In this document: piece after piece, positions 22,551 through 32,158 of the stretch
Numbering within the stretch: the first letter of the stretch is position 1
Layout of the letters: each line of letters starts with the position of its first letter
Assembly: GCA_003648625.1 (NCBI GenBank)
Contig: QMPO01000002.1
Span: forward strand, 1 to 40,372
Source: Bacteroidota bacterium
GTDB lineage: Bacteria > Bacteroidota > Bacteroidia > Bacteroidales > F082
Direction of reading: 5' to 3'
DNA: 40,372 nt
Notes under the pieces: generated by a model
Database searches by the model: none
What the model was told of the DNA's origin: nothing
The model's input: the letters and a program-made list of their open reading frames with translations, nothing else
Translations under genes and position numbers: made by a program

Positions 22551-24590
22551 TTACCAGATATAAGCTCTTTTTTCTTTCGGGATATACAATTTGTCATCAG
22601 GTGAAATTCCGAAAGCGTCAAGAAAAATATCCATATTAAATGGAGGGATGTTCACCCTCGCTTCTCCGGGGCTGTGTACATCTTCCTTCAATTGACGCAT
22701 TAATGCCTTGTCGCGGACATTTTGCCGCCAAACCTGGGCGTAAGCCATAAAAAAGCGCTGGTCAGCTGAATAACCGTCAATCATTTCCGGTTGTGCACCG
22801 TTCAATGCCATCAGGAACGCATCGTATGAAATGTTCAAGCCACCCATATCGGCAATATTTTCGCCCATAGTAAGGTTTCCGTTGATGTGCAGCGAGTCGA
22901 GCATCGTATAGTCATCATATTGTTTTGCCAGAATGGCAGCCTTTGCCATAAATCGCTCGGCATCTTCATCGGTCCACCACTCATTCATATTGCCGTCTTT
23001 GTCGTATTTTCTTCCCTGGTCGTCAAACCCGTGGGTCATTTCATGTCCGATAACAACGCCAATAGCGCCGTAATTTACGGCATCGTCAGCATCTTTATTA
23101 AAAAATGGAGGCTGTAAAATACCGGCGGGGAATACAATTTCATTATTGGTAGGATTATAGTAAGCATTTACTGTCTGTGGTGTCATACCCCACTCCGTTT
23201 TATCAACCTTCTTCCCGATTTTGGCAAAATCCCTTTTAAACTCGAATGCACGGGCATTTTGTACGTTCAGAAGATAATTGTCCGGAACAATATTTAGTGT
23301 TGAGTAATCTTTCCATTTGTCAGGATAACCAATTTTTACGGTTATGGCTTCCAGTTTGGCCAACGCTTTTTCTTTGGTCTCATCTGTCATCCAGTCCAGT
23401 TTTTTTATTCTTCCGGCAAATGCGAGGCGCAGGTTTTCTACGAGTTTTACCATCCGTTCTTTCGACTCAGGCGGAAAATAGCGTTCTACATAAATTTGGC
23501 CCAGCCCTTCTCCAAGTCCTCCTGAAGTAGTAGCAAGCACACGCTTCCAACGTGGCCTTAATACTTCGCTTCCGGACAGCGTTTTTCCGAAGAAATCAAA
23601 GTTTTGCTGAACAAAAGCATCACTCAGGTAATTTGCCGATCCATCCAGTAAATGCCATGGCAGATAAGTCCTCCAGTCTTCAACCGGGTATTTGGCTATC
23701 AGTTCCGACATGCCTTTCATAAATTCTGTCTGGCTGACATTCAATTCGCCCGGGTCGGGAAGACCTAATGCGGTAAAATAAGCATCCCAGTCGAAACCGG
23801 GAGCTAACACTTTAAGGTCATTCAGTGACATTTTGTGAAAGTTCTCTTCTGCGATTCTTGTTTCCATCCTTGTTTTGGAAACTTTGGCCAGGTCTGTTTC
23901 CATAGCAAGAATAGTTTCTGCAGTTTTTGTAGCAGCAGACTCATCATCACCTTTCAGCAGAAACATTTTTGTGATGTGTGTTTTGTAATCTTCCCGAATT
24001 TGCTGCATACGTTCACTCTCGTCAGTGTAGTAGGTAACATCGGGCAATCCCAGGCCACCCTGCCAGAAGTTAGCGATATTCCATTTGCTGTCCGACTGGT
24101 CAGCAGCCGTAAATAAATAGAATAAAGGACTTAATCCTTTTTGCTGCATCACAGCTATGTGCCGGCTGATATCTGTTGCAGACTGCAAATTGTTTATTTC
24201 ATCAAATTCCGGTTGCAGAACTGTAATACCCAATTCTTCAATACGCATGGTGTCCATGCCGCTGTTGTAAAAGTCTCTGATTTTCTGACTGATACTCCCC
24301 TCAGCAGCTTCCTTGTCAGCTGAAACTTCCTTTACAAGTGTCTGGAGCATTTTTTCATTTTCTTCGTACAAAACCGTAAACGCACCGTACGAACTATATT
24401 CGGGGGGCACCGGATTGTTTTTGATCCAGTTGCCGTTCACAAACCTGAAAAAATCGTCTCCGGGTTTGATGTTTAAATCCATGTTTGCTGGATCAAGAGC
24501 TTTTGTCATTGTTTTTTCCTGTTTGTTCTCGCACGCGTATGCCAATAGCAATACAATTGCGATCATTGCAAAAAAATTGAATCTTTTCAT
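22551..24590 (-). CDS. M13-family zinc metallopeptidase lipoprotein (PepO-like)
   Basis: 679 residues from ATG 24590, preferred over the ATG 14 codons upstream because it gives a lipoprotein signal (MKRFNFFAMIAIVLLLAYAC, Cys20) and because the -7 element at 24630-24637 overlaps the earlier start. The N-terminal neprilysin-like helical domain is followed by the catalytic domain: VVIGHEMTHGFDDQG with zinc ligands His516 and His520 and catalytic Glu517, and GENIADMGG with Glu577 as third ligand. NAYYNPTNNEIVFPAGILQPP is the conserved substrate-groove segment (split across about 476-495). Full family length; ends in AYIW. It cleaves small peptides in the periplasm or at the surface. Single-gene transcript. 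Confidence 0.92.
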   Translation of the reverse strand: MKRFNFFAMIAIVLLLAYACENKQEKTMTKALDPANMDLNIKPGDDFFRFVNGNWIKNNPVPPEYSSYGAFTVLYEENEKMLQTLVKEVSADKEAAEGSISQKIRDFYNSGMDTMRIEELGITVLQPEFDEINNLQSATDISRHIAVMQQKGLSPLFYLFTAADQSDSKWNIANFWQGGLGLPDVTYYTDESERMQQIREDYKTHITKMFLLKGDDESAATKTAETILAMETDLAKVSKTRMETRIAEENFHKMSLNDLKVLAPGFDWDAYFTALGLPDPGELNVSQTEFMKGMSELIAKYPVEDWRTYLPWHLLDGSANYLSDAFVQQNFDFFGKTLSGSEVLRPRWKRVLATTSGGLGEGLGQIYVERYFPPESKERMVKLVENLRLAFAGRIKKLDWMTDETKEKALAKLEAITVKIGYPDKWKDYSTLNIVPDNYLLNVQNARAFEFKRDFAKIGKKVDKTEWGMTPQTVNAYYNPTNNEIVFPAGILQPPFFNKDADDAVNYGAIGVVIGHEMTHGFDDQGRKYDKDGNMNEWWTDEDAERFMAKAAILAKQYDDYTMLDSLHINGNLTMGENIADMGGLNISYDAFLMALNGAQPEMIDGYSADQRFFMAYAQVWRQNVRDKALMRQLKEDVHSPGEARVNIPPFNMDIFLDAFGISPDDKLYIPKEKRAYIW

Positions 24591-24629
24591 GTTTTTTGAT
24601 TTAATGGTTGCGATAACATTAATTACGGG

Positions 24630-24637
24630 CAAAGATA
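24630..24637 (-). promoter_or_regulatory. -7 promoter element of the M13 peptidase gene
   Basis: CAAAGATA on the + strand is TATCTTTG on the coding strand, an exact and very common form of the Bacteroidota -7 element; it is 39 bases before ATG 24590. Confidence 0.6.
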
Positions 24638-24678
24638 CGAATGTTGCAGAGATATAAATTTTATTTTATGAAAAAGTA

Positions 24679-26409
24679 TTAAAAATCCAGCTCCAGGTTA
24701 AGCTGTTCTTTCAGGTCAGCTAGGTCGGGATATTTTTTGGCCATTTCTTCGAATTTCTCCCGGTCGGTATAAGCTGTTTTATGGGTTGTTTTGTCGGCTA
24801 CAACCGGAGCCAGTTTGATCTGGTTGTTATTTAATTCCTTTTTAAAGTATTCCAGCATAGCAGACACATTGATTTTATCTTTGGCAATCAATATATTGTC
24901 CACTTTGAACTCGATAATAAAATTGTCTTTCAATACCGGTTTGTATTTTGCCAGGGCATGAGCGAAACTGGGAGCTGTAGCGTTATAAACTTCGGTAAAA
25001 TTACGCCAGACTTCAATCAGCCGGCTCTGGTCAAATTCATTAGTGATCGGTTCTTCGGCAGCCTCTTTCGTATCGTCACTTTTTTGTTTAAGGGCATTCA
25101 ATCCGTCCCTGATCGAAATGTTTTTAATCTTTCTGCCGTTTTCTTCTTTTTTAACTGCGGGTTCTTTTTTCTTTATTTCCTGAGAAACCTCCGGGGTTTT
25201 GATTTCTTCGTCTTTCGGGATTTCCTTATCCGCTTCCTTACCATATATTTTTTTTGGTTCATTTACTGTTTTCGGTGCAGCCGAAACAGCCTTTTTAACG
25301 ACCTGAACAGCCTGGTCGGTATTGACCTGCGCAAGTTGCATCAGTGCAATTTCCACATGTAATTGCTTGTTGTTGCTTGTTTTATAACTCAGGTCGAATT
25401 TATTGCATATATCAATGGCCCGAAATAAAACAGGCACCTCTATTTGTTCTGATTGTTCTTTATAGTGTTCTTTAAGCGAAGGGCTGGCCAGCAACAGTTG
25501 CAGGGTTGCAGGGTCTTTTATAACCAGTAAATTGCGTAAATGCTCGGTGAGGCCGGTAATGAAATGCTGCCCGTCAAATCCATTCTCCATAATCTCGTTG
25601 AAGATCAGGAGCAGATCGGAAAAGTTTCCATTAAGAAGAGCATCGGTTACTTTAAAATAATACTCGTAATCGAGTATGTTGAGGTTTTCGATAACGTTTT
25701 TGTAAGTCAGTGTGTCGCCGCTGTAACTAACGATCTGATCGAATGTAGAAAGGGCATCACGCAAAGCTCCGTCGGCCTTCTGGGCAATGATGTGCAGGGC
25801 TTCTACCTCTGCGTCAACGCCTTCGTTTTTGGCTACATAATCAAGGTGTGCTGCAATGTCTTCAACGCGGATTCGCTTAAAATCAAAAATCTGGCACCGA
25901 GACAAAATAGTGGGTAGTATTTTGTGTTTTTCCGTAGTAGCAAGAATAAATTTTGCATAGGCCGGCGGCTCTTCCAATGTCTTCAGGAAAGCATTGAAAG
26001 CCGCTTGCGACAACATATGTACCTCATCAATAATATATACTTTGTATTTACCCACCTGGGGAGGTATGCGTACCTGATCAACCAGATTCCTGATGTCATC
26101 GACGGAATTATTTGAAGCAGCATCTAATTCATGAATATTGAAAGATGCATTGTTGTTGAACGAAGTACACGATTCACATTTGTCACATGGTTCCAGGTTT
26201 TCGGTAAGGTTTTCGCAGTTGATTGTTTTAGCCAATATCCGGGCACATGTGGTTTTTCCCACACCCCTGGGTCCGGTAAACAGAAAAGCCTGCGCCAGAT
26301 GATTGTTTTTTATGGCATTCTGCAAAGTGGAAGTTATTGCTTCCTGTCCCACTACCTGCTTGAAAGTGGCCGGCCGGTATTTTCGTGCTGATACAATAAA
26401 TTTTTCCAT
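24679..26409 (-). CDS. dnaX: DNA polymerase III subunit gamma/tau
   Basis: 576 residues from ATG 26409 (MEKFIVSARKYRPATF, the usual start); an upstream in-frame ATG at 26505 would add 32 atypical residues that cover the promoter. Walker A GPRGVGKTT (46-54), a four-Cys zinc site (Cys65, Cys75, Cys78, Cys81), Walker B VYIIDEVHML (124-133) and the sensor ILSRCQIF (168-175) define the clamp loader ATPase. The C-terminal third is Lys/Glu-rich (about 380-470) followed by a small folded tau-like domain. It loads the beta clamp and holds the replicase together. The A-rich codons in the linker do not form a textbook frameshift heptamer, so production of a short gamma form is not evident. Confidence 0.95.
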   Translation of the reverse strand: MEKFIVSARKYRPATFKQVVGQEAITSTLQNAIKNNHLAQAFLFTGPRGVGKTTCARILAKTINCENLTENLEPCDKCESCTSFNNNASFNIHELDAASNNSVDDIRNLVDQVRIPPQVGKYKVYIIDEVHMLSQAAFNAFLKTLEEPPAYAKFILATTEKHKILPTILSRCQIFDFKRIRVEDIAAHLDYVAKNEGVDAEVEALHIIAQKADGALRDALSTFDQIVSYSGDTLTYKNVIENLNILDYEYYFKVTDALLNGNFSDLLLIFNEIMENGFDGQHFITGLTEHLRNLLVIKDPATLQLLLASPSLKEHYKEQSEQIEVPVLFRAIDICNKFDLSYKTSNNKQLHVEIALMQLAQVNTDQAVQVVKKAVSAAPKTVNEPKKIYGKEADKEIPKDEEIKTPEVSQEIKKKEPAVKKEENGRKIKNISIRDGLNALKQKSDDTKEAAEEPITNEFDQSRLIEVWRNFTEVYNATAPSFAHALAKYKPVLKDNFIIEFKVDNILIAKDKINVSAMLEYFKKELNNNQIKLAPVVADKTTHKTAYTDREKFEEMAKKYPDLADLKEQLNLELDF

Positions 26410-26432
26410 ACGGGGATGTGAAATTTGAACTT

Positions 26433-26440
26433 CAAAATTA
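26433..26440 (-). promoter_or_regulatory. -7 promoter element of dnaX
   Basis: CAAAATTA on the + strand is TAATTTTG on the coding strand, an exact TAnnTTTG match, 23 bases before ATG 26409; it supports the shorter start of dnaX. Confidence 0.5.
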
Positions 26441-26587
26441 CTAATTATTGAGGGCAGATGGGCTATTTTTGTATGCCTAATTATCAACATTGATGAATGA
26501 AACACGTACTTTTTGACAGGTTTTTCAGTTTATTGTTTTGTATGCCAGTAAAATAGTTTAATCTGAAATTTTGTTACTTTTACCTTC

Positions 26588-27901
26588 ATGGACCCGATAC
26601 TCATATATACACCGGCAAAAACAGGCAGAGTTCGTTATGTTTTTCGTCTTGTTTTTGAAGATATTTTAAAAGTCCCTTATGAGTTAACTAATGATCAGGA
26701 GGAGTTTCTGAAAGCAGATCAACCCAGGTTTATCTATGGAGACAAAGCGTTCTCGGATGAGCTTTTCTTCAAGTCCTCAGGTATGCTTTTCAAAAAAGGT
26801 GTGGAGTCTATTGATCCGGAGCCAGTTGAATTTGAAGGGATAAAAGCGTTTTTTCCTGTTTATGGGGAACATGCGGTCTTGCCATTTGATGTTTTTTCAG
26901 CCATTTTTTATCTGGTTACCCGATACGAAGAATATTTACCATTCGTAAAAGATTTGCATGGCAGGTTTACGGCACATTTGAGTACCAGTGCAAAAATGCA
27001 CATACTTAGCAAGCCTGTTGTAAATATATGGGCTGCCAGGATCAGGGAGATTCTGACAGAAAAATATCCATCTCTGGTTTTTCCCAAAAGAAAGTACAAG
27101 TTCATTCCAACCTACGATATTGATTCGGCATTCGCTTATAAACAGAAAGGACTGGTGCGTACCATTGGCGGTTATGTTTTGTCTTTACGTGATTTAAGGT
27201 GGAGTGACATAGCTCAGCGCACGCGCGTGCTGACCGGCAGGGAAAAAGACCCGTTTGACACATTTGATCTTCAGATAGCGTATCAGAAAAAGTACAAACT
27301 CAAGCCAATTTATTTTTTCCTGTTCGCCCACTACGGTCAATATGATAAGAACATCAATACACGGAATTCAAAATTCAGATTTCTGGTAAAAAGCATCGGT
27401 GATTATGCCAGTGTGGGAGTCCATTCGTCCTATTATACAAATGAGCATCCTGAAATGATCGCTAAAGAGATCAGGAATCTCAAAACGGTCTTAAATAAAG
27501 ACATTGCCTGCAACCGGCAGCATTTTTTACGCATTGTTCTGCCTACAACTTACCGGAACCTGATAGAAAATGATATTACAGCCGATTATTCTATGGGTTA
27601 TGCGGCTTTACCGGGTTTCAGGGCAGGGATATGCAGTTCATACAATTTTTACGATCTGGATCTGGAAGTAGAAACAAAATTGAGGATCCATCCGTTTGCT
27701 GTTATGGACGGAACGCTGAACGACTACATGGGATTAACACCTACAGATGCAATTGAACATATAAAAGCATTGATTGATGAAGTGAAAAAAGTAGACGGCA
27801 CATTCATTTCGCTTTGGCATAACGAATCGCTCAGCGATCAGAAACGATGGAAAGGATGGAAAAATGTGTATGAACAATTAATTGAATATGCGATTGCTTG
27901 A
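26588..27901 (+). CDS. polysaccharide-deacetylase-like protein with DUF7033-type N-domain
   Basis: 437 residues, no signal peptide. The N-terminal part (about 1-160; AIFYLVTRYEEYLPF is characteristic) resembles DUF7033, and the C-terminal part resembles an NodB/polysaccharide-deacetylase barrel: FIPTYDIDSAF (about 174-184) places Asp-Ile-Asp where metal and base aspartates sit, VGVHSSYYTN (about 277-286) the HSxx metal site, and SLWHNESLSD (about 414-423) the last motif. It probably removes N-acetyl groups from a surface or capsular sugar, but activity is not proved. It is 38 bases upstream of the GNAT/FemAB-like gene and likely co-transcribed. A weak -7 like sequence (TACTTTTA, 26575-26582) precedes it. 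Confidence 0.7.
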   Translation: MDPILIYTPAKTGRVRYVFRLVFEDILKVPYELTNDQEEFLKADQPRFIYGDKAFSDELFFKSSGMLFKKGVESIDPEPVEFEGIKAFFPVYGEHAVLPFDVFSAIFYLVTRYEEYLPFVKDLHGRFTAHLSTSAKMHILSKPVVNIWAARIREILTEKYPSLVFPKRKYKFIPTYDIDSAFAYKQKGLVRTIGGYVLSLRDLRWSDIAQRTRVLTGREKDPFDTFDLQIAYQKKYKLKPIYFFLFAHYGQYDKNINTRNSKFRFLVKSIGDYASVGVHSSYYTNEHPEMIAKEIRNLKTVLNKDIACNRQHFLRIVLPTTYRNLIENDITADYSMGYAALPGFRAGICSSYNFYDLDLEVETKLRIHPFAVMDGTLNDYMGLTPTDAIEHIKALIDEVKKVDGTFISLWHNESLSDQKRWKGWKNVYEQLIEYAIA

Positions 27902-27939
27902 TGTAATAATAGGTCAAACTTTAGAGCCCAGATAAACCC

Positions 27940-28878
27940 TTGATCAGATACCTGACAAATAACGAGATTGATTCGGAAAAGTGGGATGCTTGTATTAAAT
28001 CCTCCTTTAACGGGATTATTTATGCCTATTCGTGGTACCTTGATATAGTTCACGAAAACTGGGATGCGCTTGTTGAAGACGATTATGTGCGTGTCATGCC
28101 CCTTCCTGTCTCAAAAAAGATGGGTGTCAGTTATATTATGCAGCCTTTTTTTGTGCAGCAACTGGGCGTTTTCTCAAAAGATATGCTTACGCCGGATATT
28201 GTCAGGTCATTCGTAGATAAACTGCCTGAAAAGTTTAAGGTCATTGATATCAATCTCAACAGTTATAATACGGTTTCCGGAAACGGTTTTAATATCATAC
28301 GCAATGACAATTATGTGCTTGATCTAATCAACAAATACACTGTTCTTTCCAAGAAATATTCGTCTAATACGAAGAGGAATCTGAAAAAAAGCCTGAAAAT
28401 CAAACTGTCCCTTGTAAAAGGCATTAAACCTGAAGAGCTGATCGACTTGTTTAAGGAGAACAGGGGGAAACGATTGAAGAAATGGGCAGAGCCTGAATAT
28501 GACCGCCTGAAACGCCTTATGTACAGAGTGTTTTACAAAGGTGGGGGCTTGTTATACGGGGTGTTCGATGAACATAACCAATTATGTGCAGGAGCTTTTT
28601 TCTTGCGGGCACAAAACCGGCTGATCTTTTTGTTTTCAGCAACAAATAATGCCGGAAGAGAATCGGCAGCCATGACTTTTTTAATAGACAGCGTCATCAG
28701 AGAGTTTTCCCCCGGTAAGCTGGTACTCGACTTTGAAGGTTCGAACGAAGAAAATCTGGCCCGTTTTTACAAAGGGTTCGGAGCCAAGAAGGTGACTTAT
28801 ATCCGTTTGCAAAGAAACACCCTGGGCATCGTGTTACGCTGGTTGTTCAGAATACGATTATTTGTAAAAAACCAATAA
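27940..28878 (+). CDS. FemAB/GNAT-like acyl or aminoacyl transferase
   Basis: 312 residues from a TTG at 27940; a stop (TAG 27922-27924) lies just upstream in frame with no ATG between, and the first residues IRYLTNNEIDSEKWDACI match the family start. Two GNAT-like halves: SSFNGIIYAYSWYLDIV near 20-36, and the second with YSSNTKRNLKKSLK (about 139-152), LLYGVFDEHNQLCAGAFFL and LVLDFEGSNEENLARFYKGF, the usual end of an Acetyltransf_6/FemAB domain. Relatives transfer amino acids or acetyl groups to cell wall or capsule precursors. Partnered with the deacetylase-like gene, it may modify a surface glycan. Confidence 0.7.
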   Translation: MIRYLTNNEIDSEKWDACIKSSFNGIIYAYSWYLDIVHENWDALVEDDYVRVMPLPVSKKMGVSYIMQPFFVQQLGVFSKDMLTPDIVRSFVDKLPEKFKVIDINLNSYNTVSGNGFNIIRNDNYVLDLINKYTVLSKKYSSNTKRNLKKSLKIKLSLVKGIKPEELIDLFKENRGKRLKKWAEPEYDRLKRLMYRVFYKGGGLLYGVFDEHNQLCAGAFFLRAQNRLIFLFSATNNAGRESAAMTFLIDSVIREFSPGKLVLDFEGSNEENLARFYKGFGAKKVTYIRLQRNTLGIVLRWLFRIRLFVKNQ

Positions 28879-28905
28879 TTCTTTTTAAATTTAGGCTATT
28901 TCTGT

Positions 28906-28913
28906 TATCTTTG
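28906..28913 (+). promoter_or_regulatory. -7 promoter element of upp
   Basis: TATCTTTG is an exact TAnnTTTG match 17 bases before the ATG at 28931; a T-rich CTTTTT stretch about 20 bases upstream may serve as the -33 element. Confidence 0.6.
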
Positions 28914-28930
28914 TTTAAAAGCATCGTCTG

Positions 28931-29590
28931 ATGATTTATGAATTAGGAAAAAATAATTCGATCTTCAATCAGTTCTTATCCGAACTACGTGATCACGGGT
29001 TGCAGAAAGACAGCATGAGGTTCCGGCGTAATCTGGAACGGATAGGCGAGATATTCGCTTATGAGATCAGTAAGAAGCTGAATTATGTTGAGACCAGGAT
29101 CTCAACCCCTCTCGGGATGCTTGACATGAATACCATAGGGGAACAGCCTGTTCTGGCAACTGTTTTACGTGCTGGTTTGCCGTTACATCAGGGACTGCTG
29201 AACTATTTCGATAAAGCCGATAGTGCCTTTGTTTCGGTGTATAGGAATTTTACGAAAAACGAAGAAGGTTTTACCGTTAAGTTCGATTATATATCAGCAC
29301 CTGCTGTCGAGAAGCGGAATTTAATTATCAGTGATCCGATGCTGGCCACGGGAAGTTCGCTGGTGGCTTCGCTTAAAGCCTTATACGAAAAAGGAACGCC
29401 GGCACATACACACGTTGTATGTGTTCTTGCCAGCGATGAAGGAATAGCCAAATTAAAAAGAGCTTTCTCTTTTAAAAAACTGACTTTATGGGTAGGCGCA
29501 ATAGATGACGAACTGACGGCAAAAGCATTTATCGTTCCCGGGCTGGGTGATGCCGGCGATTTAGCTTTTGGCAGAAAAGATGATTTATGA
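28931..29590 (+). CDS. upp: uracil phosphoribosyltransferase
   Basis: 219 residues, normal length. TVLRAGLPLHQGLLNYF (about 77-93) and the PRPP-binding loop LIISDPMLATGSSL (about 131-144) are diagnostic, and the C-terminal WVGAIDDELTAKAFIVPGLG is the uracil-binding hood (usually GxxDxxLNxxgyIvPGLGD). It converts uracil and PRPP to UMP in pyrimidine salvage. A promoter of its own is visible and the permease gene follows 10 bases later. Confidence 0.92.
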   Translation: MIYELGKNNSIFNQFLSELRDHGLQKDSMRFRRNLERIGEIFAYEISKKLNYVETRISTPLGMLDMNTIGEQPVLATVLRAGLPLHQGLLNYFDKADSAFVSVYRNFTKNEEGFTVKFDYISAPAVEKRNLIISDPMLATGSSLVASLKALYEKGTPAHTHVVCVLASDEGIAKLKRAFSFKKLTLWVGAIDDELTAKAFIVPGLGDAGDLAFGRKDDL

Positions 29591-29600
29591 TCTTAGTTTT

Positions 29601-30851
29601 ATGGAATTAAATACAAAATTAGTCAGAGAGAACATCAGGATTGCGTTTACTTCCATTAAAAGCCACCTGTTACGCACCATTCTTACCATACTCATAATCG
29701 CTTTCGGTATCATGGCACTCGTTGGTATTCTTACTGCCATCGATGCGGTTGAGTCTTCACTGAATGAGAATTTTGCGATGATGGGTTCCAATACGTTTAA
29801 TATCCAGAACAGGGGATTGAGAGTTCATATTGGAGGGAAGCAGACAAACCCTGTTAATTACCGGGAGATAAGCTTCAGTGAAGCAATGGAGTTTAAAGAA
29901 CAGTTTGATTTTCCGGCAAAGGTTTCTGTGTTTACATATGGGACGGGGACGGCCACAATAAAGTACGGATCGGAAAAAACAAATCCGAACATCTCAGTTA
30001 TGGGTACGGACGAGAATTATGTATTTACGTCGGGGCAGGAGATTGCTAAAGGCCGGACGTTTACACCTAACGAACTTCACTTTGGAAACCACGTGGTAAT
30101 TATCGGAAACGACATTGTAAAAGCATTATTTAAAAAGAATGAAGAACCGTTGGGGAAAATCATTTCGGTTGGAGCCGGAAAGTACAGGGTAATCGGTGTT
30201 TTAAAAGAAAGAGGTTCCAGCATCGGGTTTAGCGGTGACAGATCGTGTCTGGTGCCGATTGCGAATGTCAGGCAGTACTTTTCATCGCCAAATATGAATT
30301 ACCAGATCAGCGTTATGGTGCCCGATCCATCTAAAATGCAGGCTGCTATCGGGGAAGCCACCGGATTGTTCCGGAAAATCAGGAAGGATAGGCTGGGAAA
30401 TGATGATTCTTTTGCTATCCTGAAAAGCGACAATATTGCCAATATGCTGATAGGTCTTACCAGTAAATTACAAATAGGTGCCACCATCATCGGGTTAATC
30501 ACTTTGCTGGGGGCAGCCATTGGTTTAATGAACATTATGCTTGTATCGGTTACCGACCGCACGCGGGAAATTGGTATTCGAAAAGCCGTCGGGGCTAAAA
30601 GTCATACAATACGTAATCAATTTCTGGCTGAGGCAATCGTTATTGCCCAGGCAGGGGGATTGCTTGGCATATTTGCCGGAGTGTTGATCGGGAATGTTGT
30701 TTCCTATTTTACCGAAAGTCCTTTCATTGTTCCCTGGCTGTGGGTAGTTCTGGGTGTTTTGCTTTGCTTTGTTGTTGCATTGCTGTCAGGAATTATTCCG
30801 GCTACCAAGGCAGCACGGCTGGATCCTATCGAATCACTCAGGTACGAGTAA
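29601..30851 (+). CDS. ABC transporter permease (MacB/FtsX type)
   Basis: 416 residues from ATG 29601 (MELNTKLVRENIRIAF, the usual start); in-frame starts at 29568 and 29580 would overlap upp. One membrane segment near the N-terminus (about 25-45) follows the KSHLLRTILTILIIAFGI pattern, a large periplasmic MacB_PCD domain spans about 50-265, and three membrane segments of the FtsX domain (about 285-410) include DRTREIGIRKAVGAK, the conserved coupling segment to the ATPase. No ATP-binding subunit is adjacent, so it must pair with one encoded elsewhere. Such systems move lipoproteins, peptides or drugs by mechanotransmission; the substrate here is unknown. Confidence 0.85.
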   Translation: MELNTKLVRENIRIAFTSIKSHLLRTILTILIIAFGIMALVGILTAIDAVESSLNENFAMMGSNTFNIQNRGLRVHIGGKQTNPVNYREISFSEAMEFKEQFDFPAKVSVFTYGTGTATIKYGSEKTNPNISVMGTDENYVFTSGQEIAKGRTFTPNELHFGNHVVIIGNDIVKALFKKNEEPLGKIISVGAGKYRVIGVLKERGSSIGFSGDRSCLVPIANVRQYFSSPNMNYQISVMVPDPSKMQAAIGEATGLFRKIRKDRLGNDDSFAILKSDNIANMLIGLTSKLQIGATIIGLITLLGAAIGLMNIMLVSVTDRTREIGIRKAVGAKSHTIRNQFLAEAIVIAQAGGLLGIFAGVLIGNVVSYFTESPFIVPWLWVVLGVLLCFVVALLSGIIPATKAARLDPIESLRYE

Positions 30852-30854
30852 TAA

Positions 30855-32132
30855 TTATTTAATGCTTATTTCAAATGATTGAAATTTCTGATAGCCTATC
30901 AGACGGTCATATTCAGGCACCCTTTCTTTGTAATAGACAAATGCCGAATAAGTGTTTCTTGTTTCCCAATGATCGCCTTCTATCACAGTCACATCCCCGC
31001 TAAACAGACCGTAGGGGACAACAGCATACTGATAATCATAGTATCCTTGCTTTAAAAATAACCGGCCATGGTACTCACGGGTTCGTGCATTATACCTCAT
31101 TTTACTGTTTTCGTCAAGTTGCCAGTCGTTAAGGGCTCCCAGAATATAAACATCGGCATCTTCAATTTTCGGGTGTTTTAAGGTAAACGCAACATTGGCA
31201 TATTCGCCCTCAATCATTGTTACCTGGTCTTGCCGTGCTTTAATAAGTTTCTTGCCGTGTATGTCATCTAACGTTTCATACGGTTTGCTGGCTTTCGAAT
31301 AATCGGTATGCAGCAGGACAACATAGCCCTCTTTGTCGCTAATAATTTGCTTGATATACATCGACTGGTAATAAAAGCTTTTCATGTCAAAATGACGAAA
31401 CTGATTGCCACCGTCAAATACAATCCCGTCACGGTAGTTGTATTGCAGCTCATTCATCAGTACTGATGTAGCCCTGATCCCCATCTTGGCATTATCCCAT
31501 CGCCCGTTCTGCCGCAGAGTTACGGTAAGTCGTTGTTTTGGTTCGGCACTGAACAGGTCGGGAGTGAATATCCTCATGTCAATCTGCTGTTTTTTACGCG
31601 TGTATTCCAGCATTTTCGGATAATAGGGGATCGACAATTCAACTCTTGCCAACTGTTCCACAACAAAAAACCGCCTGGTGAATAAAACGTTCTCATCACT
31701 CGGATTATCAACATAGACTTTTAAAATATAATTACCTGAAAGTTTGATGTGCATATTCTGGGTAGGGAAAACATGTGTGTAGTGTATGTAGCCGGGAATG
31801 GCATTTAACGAGAAGTAGTAATCAGGTATCTCTTCTTCAAAATAACCGTCAATGTATTCAATTTGTCTTAGATCGGAAGGTTCCCAAAATTCGTTACAGT
31901 GAATAATGGTGTATTTAAACCGGTACGATTCATTGCTGAAGTCGTCAAAAGCAAGACGTAATTTATCATTTGAGTTTAACCGGATCACAGGCTCACTTAG
32001 TTGATTTCCTGCACGGAATAATAACACAGTTTCGATGTTGTCGTCATAAATCCGGTCTTCATAGGTAACAGTTTGTGCTGTTATTGAAAAACCGAATAAA
32101 CATAAAATGAAAAAAAACAAGACTCTGTTCAT
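30855..32132 (-). CDS. type IX secretion system plug protein (DUF5103 family)
   Basis: 425 residues from ATG 32132, giving a signal peptide (MNRVLFFFILCLFGFSITAQ); a 21-residue upstream extension covers the promoter and is unlikely. Segments TVTYEDRIYDDNIETVLLF, IIHCNEFWEPSDLRQIEYI and FFVVEQLARVELSIPYYPKM are typical of the DUF5103 family, which includes the Plug protein that occupies the SprA translocon pore in its closed state. It acts at the outer membrane from the periplasmic side. It fits with the T9SS sorting domain seen on the C45-type protein in this window. It stands alone and converges with the permease gene. Confidence 0.8.
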   Translation of the reverse strand: MNRVLFFFILCLFGFSITAQTVTYEDRIYDDNIETVLLFRAGNQLSEPVIRLNSNDKLRLAFDDFSNESYRFKYTIIHCNEFWEPSDLRQIEYIDGYFEEEIPDYYFSLNAIPGYIHYTHVFPTQNMHIKLSGNYILKVYVDNPSDENVLFTRRFFVVEQLARVELSIPYYPKMLEYTRKKQQIDMRIFTPDLFSAEPKQRLTVTLRQNGRWDNAKMGIRATSVLMNELQYNYRDGIVFDGGNQFRHFDMKSFYYQSMYIKQIISDKEGYVVLLHTDYSKASKPYETLDDIHGKKLIKARQDQVTMIEGEYANVAFTLKHPKIEDADVYILGALNDWQLDENSKMRYNARTREYHGRLFLKQGYYDYQYAVVPYGLFSGDVTVIEGDHWETRNTYSAFVYYKERVPEYDRLIGYQKFQSFEISIK

Positions 32133-32150
32133 AAGAAAAGATTTGAAGTT

Positions 32151-32158
32151 CAAACTTA
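32151..32158 (-). promoter_or_regulatory. -7 promoter element of the T9SS plug gene
   Basis: CAAACTTA on the + strand is TAAGTTTG on the coding strand, an exact TAnnTTTG match, 19 bases before ATG 32132. Confidence 0.5.

Noticed and set aside
25140-25200. A-rich codons in the dnaX linker as a programmed frameshift site for a gamma form
   Set aside because: The A runs are not in the A|AAA|AAG phase and no following hairpin was seen.
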